64,000 nt of DNA from Propioniciclava sinopodophylli (GCF_004324755.1 NZ_SDMQ01000008.1:62001-126000); one strand, 5' to 3'; counted from the stretch's first letter, positions 45,945 to 55,078 are shown. The notes: generated from the sequence alone by a model not told the origin. A program made the numbers and translations.

Positions 45945-47627
45945 GTGCGTGAAGCCCTGAAGACACCGCCCCAGCTCGCTCCCGACACTCTCCGGATCAC
46001 CCCTCTGGGCGGCCTGGGGGATGTCGGCCGCAACAGCGCGACCTTCGAGGTCAATGGCGAGATCCTGATGGTCGACTGCGGGGTGCTGTTCCCCGACGAG
46101 ACCCACCCCGGTGTCGACCTGATCCTGCCCGGCCTGCACCTGGTCAACGACCGCCTCGACGACATGGTCGCGCTCGTCCTCACCCACGGCCACGAGGACC
46201 ACATCGGCGCCGTGCCCTACCTGCTCCGCCGCCGTCCCGACATCCCCGTGCTCGGCAGCAAGCTCACGCTGGCGTTCGTGCGCGAGAAGCTCAAGGAGCA
46301 CCGCATTCGCAACACCGACCTGCGCGAGGTCGAGGAGGGGTCGCGCACCCGGATCGGCGGGTTCGACCTGGAGTTCATCGCGGTGAACCACTCGATCCCC
46401 GACGCGCTGGCGGTCCACATCCGCACGGCCGGCGGCAGCGTGCTGCACACCGGCGACTTCAAGATGGACCAGCTGCCCCTCGACGGGCGCATCACCGACC
46501 TGCGCGCCTTCGCGAAGGTGGGGGAGGAGGGGCTCGACCTGTTCATGGTCGACTCCACCAACGCCGAGACCCCCGGCTTCACCACGCTGGAGAAGGACAT
46601 CCAGCCGGCGATGGAGCGCGTCTTCGCCCACGCGAAGGGCAAGCTGATCGTGGCCTGCTTCGCCAGCCACGTGCATCGCGTCCAGCAGGTGATGGATGAG
46701 GCGGTCAAGGCCGGCCGCAAGGTCGTCTACGTGGGCCGCTCGATGGTGCGCAACATGACGCTGGCCGCCCAGCTGGGCTACCTTGACGTGCCCGGCAACA
46801 CGCTGATCGCGCTCGATGACATCGACAAGTACGCTGACCACGAGGTGGTGATCATCTCCACCGGATCGCAGGGCGAGCCGCTGAGCGCCCTGAGCCGCAT
46901 CGCCAACCACGAGCACCCGATCATCCGCGCCGGCCACGGCGACACGGTGCTGCTGGCCAGCTCACTCATCCCCGGCAACGAGAACTCGGTCTACCGCGTC
47001 ATCAACGGCCTGACCAAGAACGGCGTCAAGGTCGTCCACAAGGGCAACGCGCTGGTGCACGTCTCCGGCCACGCTTCGGCCGGCGAGCTGCTCTACTGCT
47101 ACAACATCGTCCGCCCGCGCAACGTGATGCCGGTGCACGGCGAGGTGCGCCACCTGGTGGCGAACGCCGAGCTGGCCATCGCCACGGGCGTCCCGCGCGA
47201 GAACACCGTCGTCGTCGAGGACGGCGCAGTGGTCGACCTGCGCGAGGGTCGCGTGAAGGTCGTCGGACGCCTCGAGTGCGGCTACATCTTCGTCGACGGC
47301 TCGACGGTGGACGCCGTGGGCGACGCCGAGCTGGACGAGCGCCGCATCCTCGGCGAGGAGGGCTTCATCTCCGCGATCGCCGTGGTCAACCTGCACTCCG
47401 GGTCGCTCGTCGAGGGCCCCATCATCACCGCCCGCGGCTTCGTGGGTGCCGAGGGCATCTTCGACGACATCACCGCCGAGGTGGCGACGGCGCTGCGTGA
47501 GGCGTTGGAGGAGGGTGCCGACGACACCCACCAGCTGCAGCAGGTCATGCGCCGGCGCATCGGGCGTTGGGTGAGCAAGCGGTTCCGGGCGCGCCCGATG
47601 ATCGTCCCGGTGGTGCTCGCCACCTGA
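45945..47627 (+). CDS. rnj: Ribonuclease J
   Basis: 560 residues. Metallo-beta-lactamase/beta-CASP ribonuclease with 5'-3' exo- and endonuclease activity, in mRNA decay and rRNA maturation. Metal-binding HxHxDH is H81, H83, D85, H86 (THGHEDHIGA); PLGGLGDVGRNS and DCGVLFPDE are at the start, HVSGHASAGEL is the beta-CASP part, and a C-terminal domain follows. Start GTG 45945 lies six bases after TACAGT (45933-45938), a leaderless start. With PNPase and RNase III it gives the window three major RNases. Confidence 0.94.
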   Translation: MREALKTPPQLAPDTLRITPLGGLGDVGRNSATFEVNGEILMVDCGVLFPDETHPGVDLILPGLHLVNDRLDDMVALVLTHGHEDHIGAVPYLLRRRPDIPVLGSKLTLAFVREKLKEHRIRNTDLREVEEGSRTRIGGFDLEFIAVNHSIPDALAVHIRTAGGSVLHTGDFKMDQLPLDGRITDLRAFAKVGEEGLDLFMVDSTNAETPGFTTLEKDIQPAMERVFAHAKGKLIVACFASHVHRVQQVMDEAVKAGRKVVYVGRSMVRNMTLAAQLGYLDVPGNTLIALDDIDKYADHEVVIISTGSQGEPLSALSRIANHEHPIIRAGHGDTVLLASSLIPGNENSVYRVINGLTKNGVKVVHKGNALVHVSGHASAGELLYCYNIVRPRNVMPVHGEVRHLVANAELAIATGVPRENTVVVEDGAVVDLREGRVKVVGRLECGYIFVDGSTVDAVGDAELDERRILGEEGFISAIAVVNLHSGSLVEGPIITARGFVGAEGIFDDITAEVATALREALEEGADDTHQLQQVMRRRIGRWVSKRFRARPMIVPVVLAT

Positions 47628-47738
47628 GTCACCGCCCAACGCGACCTTCTTCCTCGACGCGGACGACAACGTATCGGCGATGACGGGGGGTTGGGTCTGC
47701 CCCTGAGGTGTCGATTTCGTCCCGGGCGTGAACTCGGG

Positions 47739-47819
47739 TACGATGGACAGGTTCCGATTTCGAACCTCGGCCCCGACGCGTTCCCCGTCGCGGGGGTCGA
47801 ACACCAAAGGAGTAAAGCC
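47739..47819 (+). promoter_or_regulatory. rpmB promoter and leader
   Basis: TACGAT at 47739-47744 is the likely -10. The leader of about 70 bases contains CCCCGACG and CGTCGCGGGG, which can form a bulged hairpin, and the SD AAAGGAG at 47816-47812 region before the ATG. Nothing else is evident between the rnj stop and this promoter. Confidence 0.5.
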
Positions 47820-48005
47820 ATGGCCGCCGTGTGCGACGTCTGCGCCAAGAAGCCGACCTTCGGCCACAACGTGCCGTGGTCGAAGAAGAAGACCAACCGT
47901 CGTTGGAGCCCGAACATCCAGTCTGTGCGCGCCGTCATCAACGGTGGCACCAAGCGCATGAACGTGTGCACCTCCTGCATCAAGGCAGGCAAGGTCGCGC
48001 GCTGA
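47820..48005 (+). CDS. rpmB: 50S ribosomal protein L28, cysteine (zinc) type
   Basis: 61 residues. Motifs: AAVCDVCAKKPTFGHNV, SKKKTNRRWSPNIQ and NVCTSCIKAGKVAR. It keeps two CxxC pairs (CDVC and CTSC), so this is the zinc-binding C+ form; many actinobacteria also have a zinc-free paralog for zinc starvation, not seen here. Start ATG 47820 after AAAGGAGTAAAGCC. A hairpin follows; the DAK-domain gene often found between rpmB and recG is absent. Confidence 0.95.
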   Translation: MAAVCDVCAKKPTFGHNVPWSKKKTNRRWSPNIQSVRAVINGGTKRMNVCTSCIKAGKVAR

Positions 48006-48029
48006 CCCAGCGCCCCGCAAGGCACTCCG

Positions 48030-48052
48030 AGGACCCGCCACGGCGGGTCCTT
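48030..48052 (+). terminator. Terminator after rpmB
   Basis: AGGACCCGCC then GGCGGGTCCT with a short central loop (about 48030-48051), followed by T-containing TTCGTGCGTC. It lies 25 bases after the rpmB stop and shortly before the recG -10. Confidence 0.75.
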
Positions 48053-48107
48053 CGTGCGTCCCGGCCGGGCTGCGGAAGTGGCGGAGCCGGTGGCTAGGAT
48101 CGCCGCC

Positions 48108-50333
48108 ATGGTGACCCAGCGGTGGCAGACCCGCGCGTTCGCGGAGCTGAACGCGCCGCTCGGCGACGTGGTGGCCGGCCAGGCCAAGCTGTTCGAGGCG
48201 CTGCGCATCCACACCGTGGGCGACCTGCTGCGCCACCTGCCCCGGCACTACCTGTCCGGCACCGAGCTGACCGACCTCGCCACGCTGGAGGAGGGCGAGC
48301 ACGTGGCCGTCATGGCGCGCGTGGAGCGCATCGACCTGCACGAGGGCCGCGGCGGCTCCCGGGGCAACAGCCGGCAGCCGAACTCGCGCCTGGAGGTCAC
48401 CCTCACCGACGGCCACGGCCGCATCAAGGCCTCCTTCTTCGGTCGCGACCACACCGTGAGGTGGTGGCAGCGCGGGCTGAGCCAGGGCGTCCGCGGCATC
48501 TTCGTGGGCAAGATCGGCTCCTTCAACGGCCACCCCCAGATGACCCACCCGGCCTTCGTGATGCTGGACGCCGCGGGCCGGGTCGTCGGCAACTCCGAGG
48601 AGAAGGAGAAGATCGCCGAGCTGTCGCGGTCGGGGCTGGTCGGGCTGTACCCGGCGACGGCGAAGCTGAAGACGTGGACGATCGCCGAGTCCGTGCGGCT
48701 CGCCCTGGGCGTCCTGGACGGTGTCGAGGACCCGTGGCCGGCTTGGGTCCGCGAGCAAGCCGGCGTCGTTGGCCTCACCGAGGCCTACACCGGCGTGCAC
48801 CGGCCGGAGGGGCGCAGCGACGTCGAGCGCGGCAACCGACGCCTCCAGTTCGACGAGGCCTTCTCCACCCAGCTGACCATGGCCTACCGGCGCGCCGAGA
48901 ACGCACGGCAGTCGGCCGGGCCGCGCGCACGGCGTCCGGGTGGGCTGCTGGACGCCTTCGACGCCCGACTCCCGTTCACCCTCACCCGCGGGCAGCAGGA
49001 GACCTCTGAGGAGATCCTGGCCGACCTGGCCCGCAGCCAACCCATGCAGCGGCTGCTGCAGGGCGAGGTGGGCTCGGGCAAGACGCTCGTGGCGCTGCGA
49101 GCGATGCTGGCGGTCGTGGACGCCGGGGGCCAGGCCGTCCTGCTGGCGCCGACCGAGGTGCTCGCCCAGCAGCACCACCAGACGATCCTCGGGTTGATGG
49201 GGGAGCTGGGCATGGGTGGCGGCGTCCTCGGGGCACCGGAGTACGCGACCGATGTGGTCTGCCTCACCGGCTCCATGAGCGCCGGCGCCAAGAAGGCGGC
49301 CCTGCTCAAGGTCGCCTCGGGCGAGGCCGGCATCGTCGTGGGCACCCACGCGCTGCTGGCCGACCACGTCCAGTTCGTCGACCTCGGCCTCGTCGTCGTC
49401 GACGAGCAGCACCGCTTTGGGGTCGAGCAGCGCGCTGCCCTGACCGACCGGGCGGTCGCCAAGCCCCACGTGCTGGTGCTCACCGCCACTCCCATCCCGC
49501 GGTCGGTGGCCATGACCGTGTTCGGCGACCTGGAGGTCTCCACCCTGGCGGAGCTTCCGCGCGGGCGCGCCGAGGTCACCACCACCGTCGTGGACGCCGG
49601 GCGGAAGCCCGCCTGGGTCGAACGTGCCTGGGAGCGCGTGCGCGAGGAGGTCGCCCAGGGCCGCCAGGTGTTCGTGGTGGCGCCGCGGATCGGCGCCCCT
49701 CGACAGGCTCAGGGAACCGAATCGGAGGGGCTCGGGGTCCTGCAGCTGGCCGAGCAGCTCGGTTCGGGGCCGCTGTCAGGCGTCCGGTTGGGCGTCCTGC
49801 ACGGCCAGCTGGCCGCCGATGCCAAGGAGGAGGTGATGGGGGCCTTCGCCCGCGGTGAGCTCGACGTGCTCGTGGCGACGACGATCGTCGAGGTCGGCGT
49901 GGACGTCCCCAACGCCTCGATGATGGTGATCTGGGACGCCGACCGCTTCGGCATCAGCCAGCTCCACCAGCTGCGCGGGCGCATCGGCCGCAGTTCGCTG
50001 CCCGGGGTGTGTCTGCTCGTCAGCTCCGCCGAACCCGAGGCGGCGTCGTGGCAACGCCTGGCGGCCGTGGCGTCCACCCGCGACGGCTTCGTGCTGGCCG
50101 AGCTCGACCTCGCCCAACGGCGCGAGGGTGACGTGCTCGGGGCCAGCCAGTCGGGCGGGCGCTCCACCCTGCGCCTGCTGCGGGTGCTGGAACACGCCGA
50201 CATCATCGACGCGGCACGCGCCGTGGCGGAGGACGCGGTGCGTCGCGACCCGGACTGCGGTACGCCCGGGTTCGCCGACGCGGTGCTCCAGACCAACCTC
50301 GTCGCCGACGGCGACTGGATCGACCGGAGCTGA
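48108..50333 (+). CDS. recG: ATP-dependent DNA helicase RecG
   Basis: 741 residues. Branch-migrating helicase that remodels stalled forks. N-terminal wedge (OB) domain, then a superfamily-2 motor: GEVGSGKT at 319-326, DEQHRFG from D432, TATPIPRS, VVEVGVDVPNASMM-type motif (here TIVEVGVDVPNASMM) and QLHQLRGRIGRS. At residues 530-537 (APRQAQGT) the DNA is a copy of the REP-like repeat, in a loop that varies among homologs. ATG 48108 is seven bases after TAGGAT (48095-48100), a leaderless start. Its stop faces that of the next convergent gene across four bases. Confidence 0.94.
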   Translation: MVTQRWQTRAFAELNAPLGDVVAGQAKLFEALRIHTVGDLLRHLPRHYLSGTELTDLATLEEGEHVAVMARVERIDLHEGRGGSRGNSRQPNSRLEVTLTDGHGRIKASFFGRDHTVRWWQRGLSQGVRGIFVGKIGSFNGHPQMTHPAFVMLDAAGRVVGNSEEKEKIAELSRSGLVGLYPATAKLKTWTIAESVRLALGVLDGVEDPWPAWVREQAGVVGLTEAYTGVHRPEGRSDVERGNRRLQFDEAFSTQLTMAYRRAENARQSAGPRARRPGGLLDAFDARLPFTLTRGQQETSEEILADLARSQPMQRLLQGEVGSGKTLVALRAMLAVVDAGGQAVLLAPTEVLAQQHHQTILGLMGELGMGGGVLGAPEYATDVVCLTGSMSAGAKKAALLKVASGEAGIVVGTHALLADHVQFVDLGLVVVDEQHRFGVEQRAALTDRAVAKPHVLVLTATPIPRSVAMTVFGDLEVSTLAELPRGRAEVTTTVVDAGRKPAWVERAWERVREEVAQGRQVFVVAPRIGAPRQAQGTESEGLGVLQLAEQLGSGPLSGVRLGVLHGQLAADAKEEVMGAFARGELDVLVATTIVEVGVDVPNASMMVIWDADRFGISQLHQLRGRIGRSSLPGVCLLVSSAEPEAASWQRLAAVASTRDGFVLAELDLAQRREGDVLGASQSGGRSTLRLLRVLEHADIIDAARAVAEDAVRRDPDCGTPGFADAVLQTNLVADGDWIDRS
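49696..49718. repeat. REP-like repeat inside recG
   Basis: CCCCTCGACAGGCTCAGGG then AACC, matching the element after tsf at about 20 of 23 positions. It is in frame and adds no stop, coding for PRQAQGT in a loop between helicase motifs. Confidence 0.6.
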
Positions 50334-50337
50334 GGCC

Positions 50338-50769
50338 TCAACCGAGGGGGTGGAAGTCCTCGGGCTCGGGGCCGAACGCGAACGCGCGGCCGGCGATCTC
50401 GTCCACCTCGAGGCGCACCCAGTGCACCTTCAGGGTGGCGACCCACGGCGTCAGCCCGAGCTGCTCGACGGACTGGATTTCCCCGGGCCCGAGCTCGCGG
50501 GCCGTCCCGTGTGCCAGCACGCTGACCGCGCCGGTGTGGTCCCACTCATCGACCTGGAAGGCCATCCGGCCGCCCAGCGCGACGGCCAGCATCTTGCTGC
50601 CCTCGGCGGTGCGGAACACGATCGAGCGTCCGTCCACCACGTAGTTCACGGGGAAGATGTCCGGCTCACCGCCGATCACGATGGCGAGGCGTCCGATGCG
50701 GTGCTCGGTGAGGAACTGCCAGGACTGTGCCTCGTCGAGGGCCTGTGTCAGGTCGTCTGCCGTCGTCAT
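50338..50769 (-). CDS. Pyridoxamine 5'-phosphate oxidase-family (flavin/F420-binding split barrel) protein
   Basis: 143 residues. HRIGRLAIVIGGEPDIFPVN followed by YVVDGRSIVFRTAEGSKM is the start of the split-barrel fold used by small actinobacterial PPOX/nitroreductase-like proteins; WDHTGAVSVLAHGTARELGP and VRLEVDEIAGRAFAF complete the barrel. Cofactor (FMN, F420 or heme) and substrate cannot be told. The ATG is six bases after TACATT (50781-50776), a leaderless start. It is divergent from rsmD with 35 bases between starts. Confidence 0.75.
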   Translation of the reverse strand: MTTADDLTQALDEAQSWQFLTEHRIGRLAIVIGGEPDIFPVNYVVDGRSIVFRTAEGSKMLAVALGGRMAFQVDEWDHTGAVSVLAHGTARELGPGEIQSVEQLGLTPWVATLKVHWVRLEVDEIAGRAFAFGPEPEDFHPLG

Positions 50770-50804
50770 GCGCCCAATGTAACGCGCCCGCTACCCTGCC
50801 ACCC

Positions 50805-51389
50805 GTGAGTCGCATCATTGCCGGAAGTGCGGGCGGGCACCGCCTGGCCACCCCCAGCCACAGCCGCACCCGGCCGACGAGCGATCTGGTGCGCGAATCA
50901 GCGTTCAACCTCATCGCCGACTGGGCGGGCACGGTGGGGGAGCCGGCCGACGCGATGCTGGAGCGCTTCTCCTTCCTCGACCTGTACGGCGGGACGGGCG
51001 CGGTCGCACTCGAGGCCGCCAGCCGCGGCGCCGGCCCGGTGGTGTGCGTGGAGAAGGACCGCGGCACCGCGGCGCTGGCGCGCGGCAACGCGGATGCCAC
51101 AGGCCTGCCCGTTCAGGTGGTCGCCCAGTCGGTGGACGCCTACCTCGCCGGGACGCCGCACACCTTCGACGTCGTGTGGTTCGACCCGCCCTACGAGGTG
51201 CCCACTGCGGTGGTGGAGGCGCAGGTCGCCGCCGTCGTCGACCGGTGGCTCGCGTCCGACGGCCTGGTCATCGTGGAACGCTCGAGCCGCGACACGCCGC
51301 CCTCATGGCCGATATCCCTCACCGACGTGCGAAAACGACGTTACGGTGAGACCACGCTGTACCTTGCCGCCAAGGAGGACGATGCATGA
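50805..51389 (+). CDS. rsmD: 16S rRNA (guanine-966 N2)-methyltransferase
   Basis: 194 residues. SAM-dependent methyltransferase acting on 16S G966. RIIAGSAGGHRLATP at the start, FLDLYGGTGAVALEAASRGA for the SAM site, and the catalytic (N/D)PPY motif DPPYE at 127-131. Start GTG 50805 is seven bases after TACCCT (50792-50797), a leaderless start. coaD overlaps the stop by four bases (ATGA). Confidence 0.93.
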   Translation: MSRIIAGSAGGHRLATPSHSRTRPTSDLVRESAFNLIADWAGTVGEPADAMLERFSFLDLYGGTGAVALEAASRGAGPVVCVEKDRGTAALARGNADATGLPVQVVAQSVDAYLAGTPHTFDVVWFDPPYEVPTAVVEAQVAAVVDRWLASDGLVIVERSSRDTPPSWPISLTDVRKRRYGETTLYLAAKEDDA

Positions 51390-51880
51390 GGGCGATCTGC
51401 CCCGGCTCCTTTGACCCGGTGACCCACGGTCACCTCGACATCGTCGTGCGCGCCTCGCGCATGTTCGACGAGGTGCTCGTCGCGGTCGGCCGCAACAGCG
51501 CCAAGAACTACCTGTTCAGCCCCGACGAGCGCGCTGCGATGCTGGCCGACGCGACGTCCGAGCTGCCCAACGTGCGGGTCGACCTGCTGGACGGTCTGCT
51601 GGTCGACTACTGCCGCGAGCGGGAGATCGACGTGATCGTCAAGGGTCTGCGCTTCGCCGGCGACTTCGAGTTCGAGTTGCAGATGGCGCAGATGAACTTC
51701 GCGCTGTCCGGTATCGAGACGATCATGTTGCCGACGGCGGCCAAGTGGGCGCACCTGAGTTCGACCATGATCCGCGAGGTGGCCAAGCTGGGTGGGGACG
51801 TCACGCAGTTCGTGACACCCGCGGTGGCCGAACGGATCCGGGGCAAGATGGCGACCGACAACCAAGGAGGACGGGCATGA
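51386..51880 (+). CDS. coaD: Phosphopantetheine adenylyltransferase
   Basis: 164 residues. Penultimate step of CoA synthesis. AICPGSFDPVTHGHLDIVVR carries the HxGH nucleotidyltransferase motif; VVKGLRFAGDFEFELQMAQM-type central part (here VIVKGLRFAGDFEFELQMA); and HLSSTMIREVAKLGGDV near the end binds ATP. Coupled to rsmD upstream and to the next gene downstream by ATGA overlaps. Confidence 0.96.
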   Translation: MRAICPGSFDPVTHGHLDIVVRASRMFDEVLVAVGRNSAKNYLFSPDERAAMLADATSELPNVRVDLLDGLLVDYCREREIDVIVKGLRFAGDFEFELQMAQMNFALSGIETIMLPTAAKWAHLSSTMIREVAKLGGDVTQFVTPAVAERIRGKMATDNQGGRA

Positions 51881-52305
51881 CCACCCCCAACGAGGCACTG
51901 GCTGCCATTCGGCACATTGTCGAGCAGGCCAAGGGCGTCCCGATGACCTCGAACGTGATGGTCTCGCGGGCTGAGCTGCTCGGCCTCATCGCCCGGGCCG
52001 AGGCCGCGGCGTCCGTCACCGCCGCCGACCCGGAGATGGGCGAGGCGGCGGCGACTCTCGCGGACGCCCGGACCGAGGCGGAGCGCATCGTCGCCGAGGC
52101 CCGCGAGGAAGCGGTGGCGCTGGTGGGCGAGTCCGAGGTCGCCCAGGCTGCCGAGGCCGAGGCCGAGGCGCTGCGCCTGGAGTCCCACACGTGGGTCGAC
52201 AACCATCTCGCCGAGTTCGAAACCGGCCTGCAGCGCGCGATCGAGCAGGTCGAGACGCTGCGCGACCGGCTCGCGTCGCGGTCCCAGGGCGACGACACGC
52301 TCTGA
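51877..52305 (+). CDS. Small coiled-coil protein, SepIVA-like by position
   Basis: 142 residues. After a short N-terminal stretch (TPNEALAAIRHIVEQAKGVP, MVSRAELLGLIARAEAA) the rest is highly charged helix rich in Ala/Glu (ARTEAERIVAEAREEAVALV), a likely coiled coil. In mycobacteria the DivIVA-like septation protein SepIVA is coded right before the DUF177-rnc-mutM block, as here. The N-terminal LLxLI pattern also fits. At 142 residues it is shorter than mycobacterial SepIVA (about 245). A role in septation or envelope growth is inference. Coupled to coaD (ATGA). Confidence 0.65.
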   Translation: MTTPNEALAAIRHIVEQAKGVPMTSNVMVSRAELLGLIARAEAAASVTAADPEMGEAAATLADARTEAERIVAEAREEAVALVGESEVAQAAEAEAEALRLESHTWVDNHLAEFETGLQRAIEQVETLRDRLASRSQGDDTL

Positions 52306-52349
52306 TCCGGGCCTGGGGGGAAGGGGTCCGCCCACGGCCATCGGCCCGG

Positions 52350-52379
52350 TTGGACTCCGTTCGGACAAGTCGGTAAAGT
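52350..52379 (+). promoter_or_regulatory. Promoter of the DUF177-rpmF-rnc-mutM operon
   Basis: TTGGAC (52350-52355) and TAAAGT (52374-52379) with an 18-base spacer. Expected leader about 40 bases. This is the clearest two-element promoter in the second half of the window. Confidence 0.6.
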
Positions 52380-52426
52380 AGCCATTCGGTTATGACGCTG
52401 TCGTGCCAACACGTGAGGGGCCTGCG

Positions 52427-52972
52427 ATGACGAATCGCTCCATCGACCCCCGTTCCGGTCTCGTTTTCGACATTCGCGAATTCGGGCACCGCGCGGGCGG
52501 GAGCACGGAGATCGTCGACGACGTACCCGCACGTGAGGGCATCGGCAACGACGTGATCGGAGTGCCGACCGAGTCTCCGATCCACCTCGACCTTCGGCTC
52601 GAGGGGGTGGGTGACGGGGTGTTGGCCACCGGCGTCGCTGAGGTTCAGTTGCGCGGGGAGTGCGCTCGGTGCCTGACCGAGATCGAGGCGGACGCCGAGA
52701 TCGACCTGCAGGAACTGTTCCTCTTCCCGGGCGTGGATCCGGACGACGAGGAGGCCAGCCGTGTCGAGGCCGAGATGATCGACCTCGAACCCGTCCTGAG
52801 GGACGCGGCGATGCTCGACCTGCCGTTCATCCCCTTGTGTCGGGAGGATTGCGCCGGGTTGTGCCCCACCTGTGGGGTGAACCTGAACGACGATCCCGAC
52901 CACGAGCACGGTGAGGTGATCGACCCTCGTTGGGCGAGCCTGACCGTGTGGACCGAAGGCGACCAGAACTGA
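52427..52972 (+). CDS. YceD/DUF177-family protein
   Basis: 181 residues. Conserved in front of rpmF in most bacteria; linked to 23S rRNA/50S accumulation in some, exact function unclear. Seen: [19 protein letters not shown]-like beta part (here [20 protein letters not shown]), the CARC pair, and [17 protein letters not shown] with cysteines suited to zinc binding. Start ATG 52427 follows GAGGGGCCTGCG; a GTG at 52403 is possible but has no SD. rpmF follows 35 bases later. Confidence 0.88.
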   Translation: MTNRSIDPRSGLVFDIREFGHRAGGSTEIVDDVPAREGIGNDVIGVPTESPIHLDLRLEGVGDGVLATGVAEVQLRGECARCLTEIEADAEIDLQELFLFPGVDPDDEEASRVEAEMIDLEPVLRDAAMLDLPFIPLCREDCAGLCPTCGVNLNDDPDHEHGEVIDPRWASLTVWTEGDQN

Positions 52973-53007
52973 AGCGGGCACCGTGCCCCAGATTCGAGGA
53001 GTTTGAC

Positions 53008-53199
53008 GTGGCTGTTCCCAAGCGGAAGATGTCCCGCAGCAACACGCGCGCCCGCCGTGCACAGTGGAAGATGTCCGCGCCGCAGCTGGTGACCTGCGCC
53101 AACGCCGCCTGCCGTGCGAAGCACCTGCCGCACACTGCGTGCCCGAGCTGCGGCCAGTACGGCCCCCGCGCGGCGCGCCGCCAGGTCTTCGAGCTGTGA
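53008..53199 (+). CDS. rpmF: 50S ribosomal protein L32
   Basis: 63 residues. [20 protein letters not shown] is the L32 signature; zinc-type cysteines are in [20 protein letters not shown]. Start GTG 53008 after GAGGAGTTTGAC. The rnc start overlaps its stop by four bases (GTGA). Confidence 0.96.
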   Translation: MAVPKRKMSRSNTRARRAQWKMSAPQLVTCANAACRAKHLPHTACPSCGQYGPRAARRQVFEL

Positions 53200-53918
53200 C
53201 CGACGCGGCCGTGGGCCGCGTTCATGACCTCTTCGACGAGCTGGGGATCGACATCGATCCCCAGCTCCTCGAGCTCGCCCTGACCCACCGGTCCTGGGCG
53301 TACGAGAACGGTGGCACCCCGCACAACGAGCGCCTGGAGTTCCTGGGCGATTCGGTGCTCGGCGTCGTCGTCACCGAGCACCTCTACCGCTCCTACCCGG
53401 ACGAGCCGGAGGGCTGGCTCGCCAAGATGCGCGCGGCGGTGGTGAACACCTACGCGCTGGCCGACGTGGCCCGCACGCTGGGGCTGGGTTCGCTGATCAA
53501 GCTCGGCAAGGGGGAGATCGGCACGGGCGGGTCCGACAAGGATTCGATCCTCGCCGACGCCACCGAGGCCGTCATCGCCGCCGTCTTCCTGTCGGCCGGC
53601 CGGGATGCTGCCGAGCGGTTCGTGCACACGCTGATGGACCCGGTCGTCGCGATGGCGTCCGCCGAGGGCCGCTCGACCGACTGGAAGACCGCCCTGCAGG
53701 AGCTGGCCGCCGAGCACGGGCTCGGGGCCCCCACCTACGAGCACGTGTCCACCGGACCCGACCACGACAAGCGCTTCGAGGCGGTCGCCGTTGTCGCCGG
53801 CGTGGCCCACCCCGGGTCGGTCGCGCGCTCCAAGAAGCTCGCCGAGCAGGGGGCGGCCAAGCTCGCCCACGAGGCGCTGACGCGCACGCTGGCCCCGCTC
53901 CCGCCCGCGGCGGGCTGA
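53196..53918 (+). CDS. rnc: Ribonuclease III
   Basis: 240 residues. Cuts double-stranded RNA, including rRNA precursors. The signature [13 protein letters not shown] carries catalytic Glu/Asp residues; [14 protein letters not shown] is the second acidic site; the C-terminal dsRNA-binding domain ([20 protein letters not shown] to the end) is present. The GTG 53196 overlaps the rpmF stop, and the stop overlaps the mutM start by one base. Confidence 0.95.
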   Translation: MTDAAVGRVHDLFDELGIDIDPQLLELALTHRSWAYENGGTPHNERLEFLGDSVLGVVVTEHLYRSYPDEPEGWLAKMRAAVVNTYALADVARTLGLGSLIKLGKGEIGTGGSDKDSILADATEAVIAAVFLSAGRDAAERFVHTLMDPVVAMASAEGRSTDWKTALQELAAEHGLGAPTYEHVSTGPDHDKRFEAVAVVAGVAHPGSVARSKKLAEQGAAKLAHEALTRTLAPLPPAAG

Positions 53919-54754
53919 TGCCCGAGTTGCCCGAGGTCGAGGTCGTCCGCGCCGGCCTCGAGCCCGCGATCGCCGGACGCCGCATCGACGGCGTCCGCGT
54001 GCTGCACCCCCGCCCCGTTCGCCGCCACCTCGCGGGCCCGGACGACTTCGCGGTCACCTTGGCGGGCCGGACGTTCGCCGTCCCCCGCCGGCGCGGCAAG
54101 TACCTCTGGCTGCCCCTGGCCGACGGCGACGCCGTGCTGGCCCACCTCGGCATGAGCGGCCAGTTCCTCCTCGACAGCCCTGGCTCCCCTCTGCAGCGGC
54201 ACGTCCGCGTGCTGTTCGACCTGGCCGACGGCGTCCAGCTGCGCTTCGTCGACCAGCGCATGTTCGGCGGCCTGTCGTTGGCCCACGGGGGAGCGGAGCT
54301 GCCGGACGAGGTGGCTCACATCGCCCGCGACCTGTTCGACCCCGATCTCGACCGGACAGCCCTCGTCGGCCGGATCCGTGGGAAGCGCAGCGCGATCAAG
54401 CGCGTCCTGCTCGACCAGACGGTCGTCTCCGGGATCGGCAACATCTACGCCGACGAGGCGCTCTGGGCGGCGCGCATCCACGGGGGGACGCCGGCGTCCG
54501 CGCTGTCGGACGCCCAGGTGTCGGCGCTGCTGGACGCCACCCACGCGGTGATGGCGGCGGCCCTGTCGGTCGGGGGCACGTCGTTCGACGCGCTGTACGT
54601 CAACGTCAACGGCGAATCGGGCTACTTCGACCGCACGCTCCAGGCGTACGGGCGCGAAGGCGAACCGTGCAGCCGGTGCGGCGGGGCGATCGTCCGGGAG
54701 CCGTTCATGAACCGCAGCTCATTCCGCTGCCCGGTTTGCCAGCCGCCGGCCTAG
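53918..54754 (+). CDS. mutM: Formamidopyrimidine-DNA glycosylase
   Basis: 278 residues. Removes 8-oxoguanine and FaPy from DNA, with AP-lyase activity. N-terminal [14 protein letters not shown] has catalytic P2 and E3; K in [11 protein letters not shown] is the conserved lysine; [16 protein letters not shown] is the helix-two-turns-helix; the zinc finger is CSRCGG...CPVCQ at the end. Coupled to rnc (TGATG). Confidence 0.96.
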   Translation: MPELPEVEVVRAGLEPAIAGRRIDGVRVLHPRPVRRHLAGPDDFAVTLAGRTFAVPRRRGKYLWLPLADGDAVLAHLGMSGQFLLDSPGSPLQRHVRVLFDLADGVQLRFVDQRMFGGLSLAHGGAELPDEVAHIARDLFDPDLDRTALVGRIRGKRSAIKRVLLDQTVVSGIGNIYADEALWAARIHGGTPASALSDAQVSALLDATHAVMAAALSVGGTSFDALYVNVNGESGYFDRTLQAYGREGEPCSRCGGAIVREPFMNRSSFRCPVCQPPA

Positions 54755-55078
54755 TTGTCGCCGACCGGTTCGCCGAGCTGCCGCCGGGCCGCAGGACGGG
54801 CGCGAGAAGCTGTCAGCGGTGCCTGTGACTGTGGGTGCCTGGACGCTCCCACCCTCCTCGACGTCCAGGGATTCATCCGCCGCGTCCGGCGCCGGGCCGA
54901 CCTCAGCCAGCGAGGTCTCGCCGCTGTCCTCGGCGTCGACCAGTCCCTCGTCGCCCGGTGGGAGACCCCCACCGCGTGCTGGCTCGCGCCCCACTGCGAC
55001 GACGGCCGCGCGTGCGCGTGCGAGCCGAGCCGTGGAGCCGCGCGGTGGCAGCAAATGGTGTGCTGGGCCGAGGCGTAG
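54755..55078 (+). pseudogene. Truncated XRE-type helix-turn-helix gene remnant
   Basis: In the frame after the mutM stop there is CDCGCLDAPTLLDVQGFIRR, then VRRRADLSQRGLAAVLGVDQ SLVARWET, a clear XRE HTH with QRGLAAVLGVDQ as turn. After RWETPT homology stops and the frame continues with Cys/Ala/Arg-rich residues to a TAG at 55076. No SD or good start is visible. It is probably the 5' part of a regulator of which the rest was lost, lying between mutM and the GtrA gene. Confidence 0.5.
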
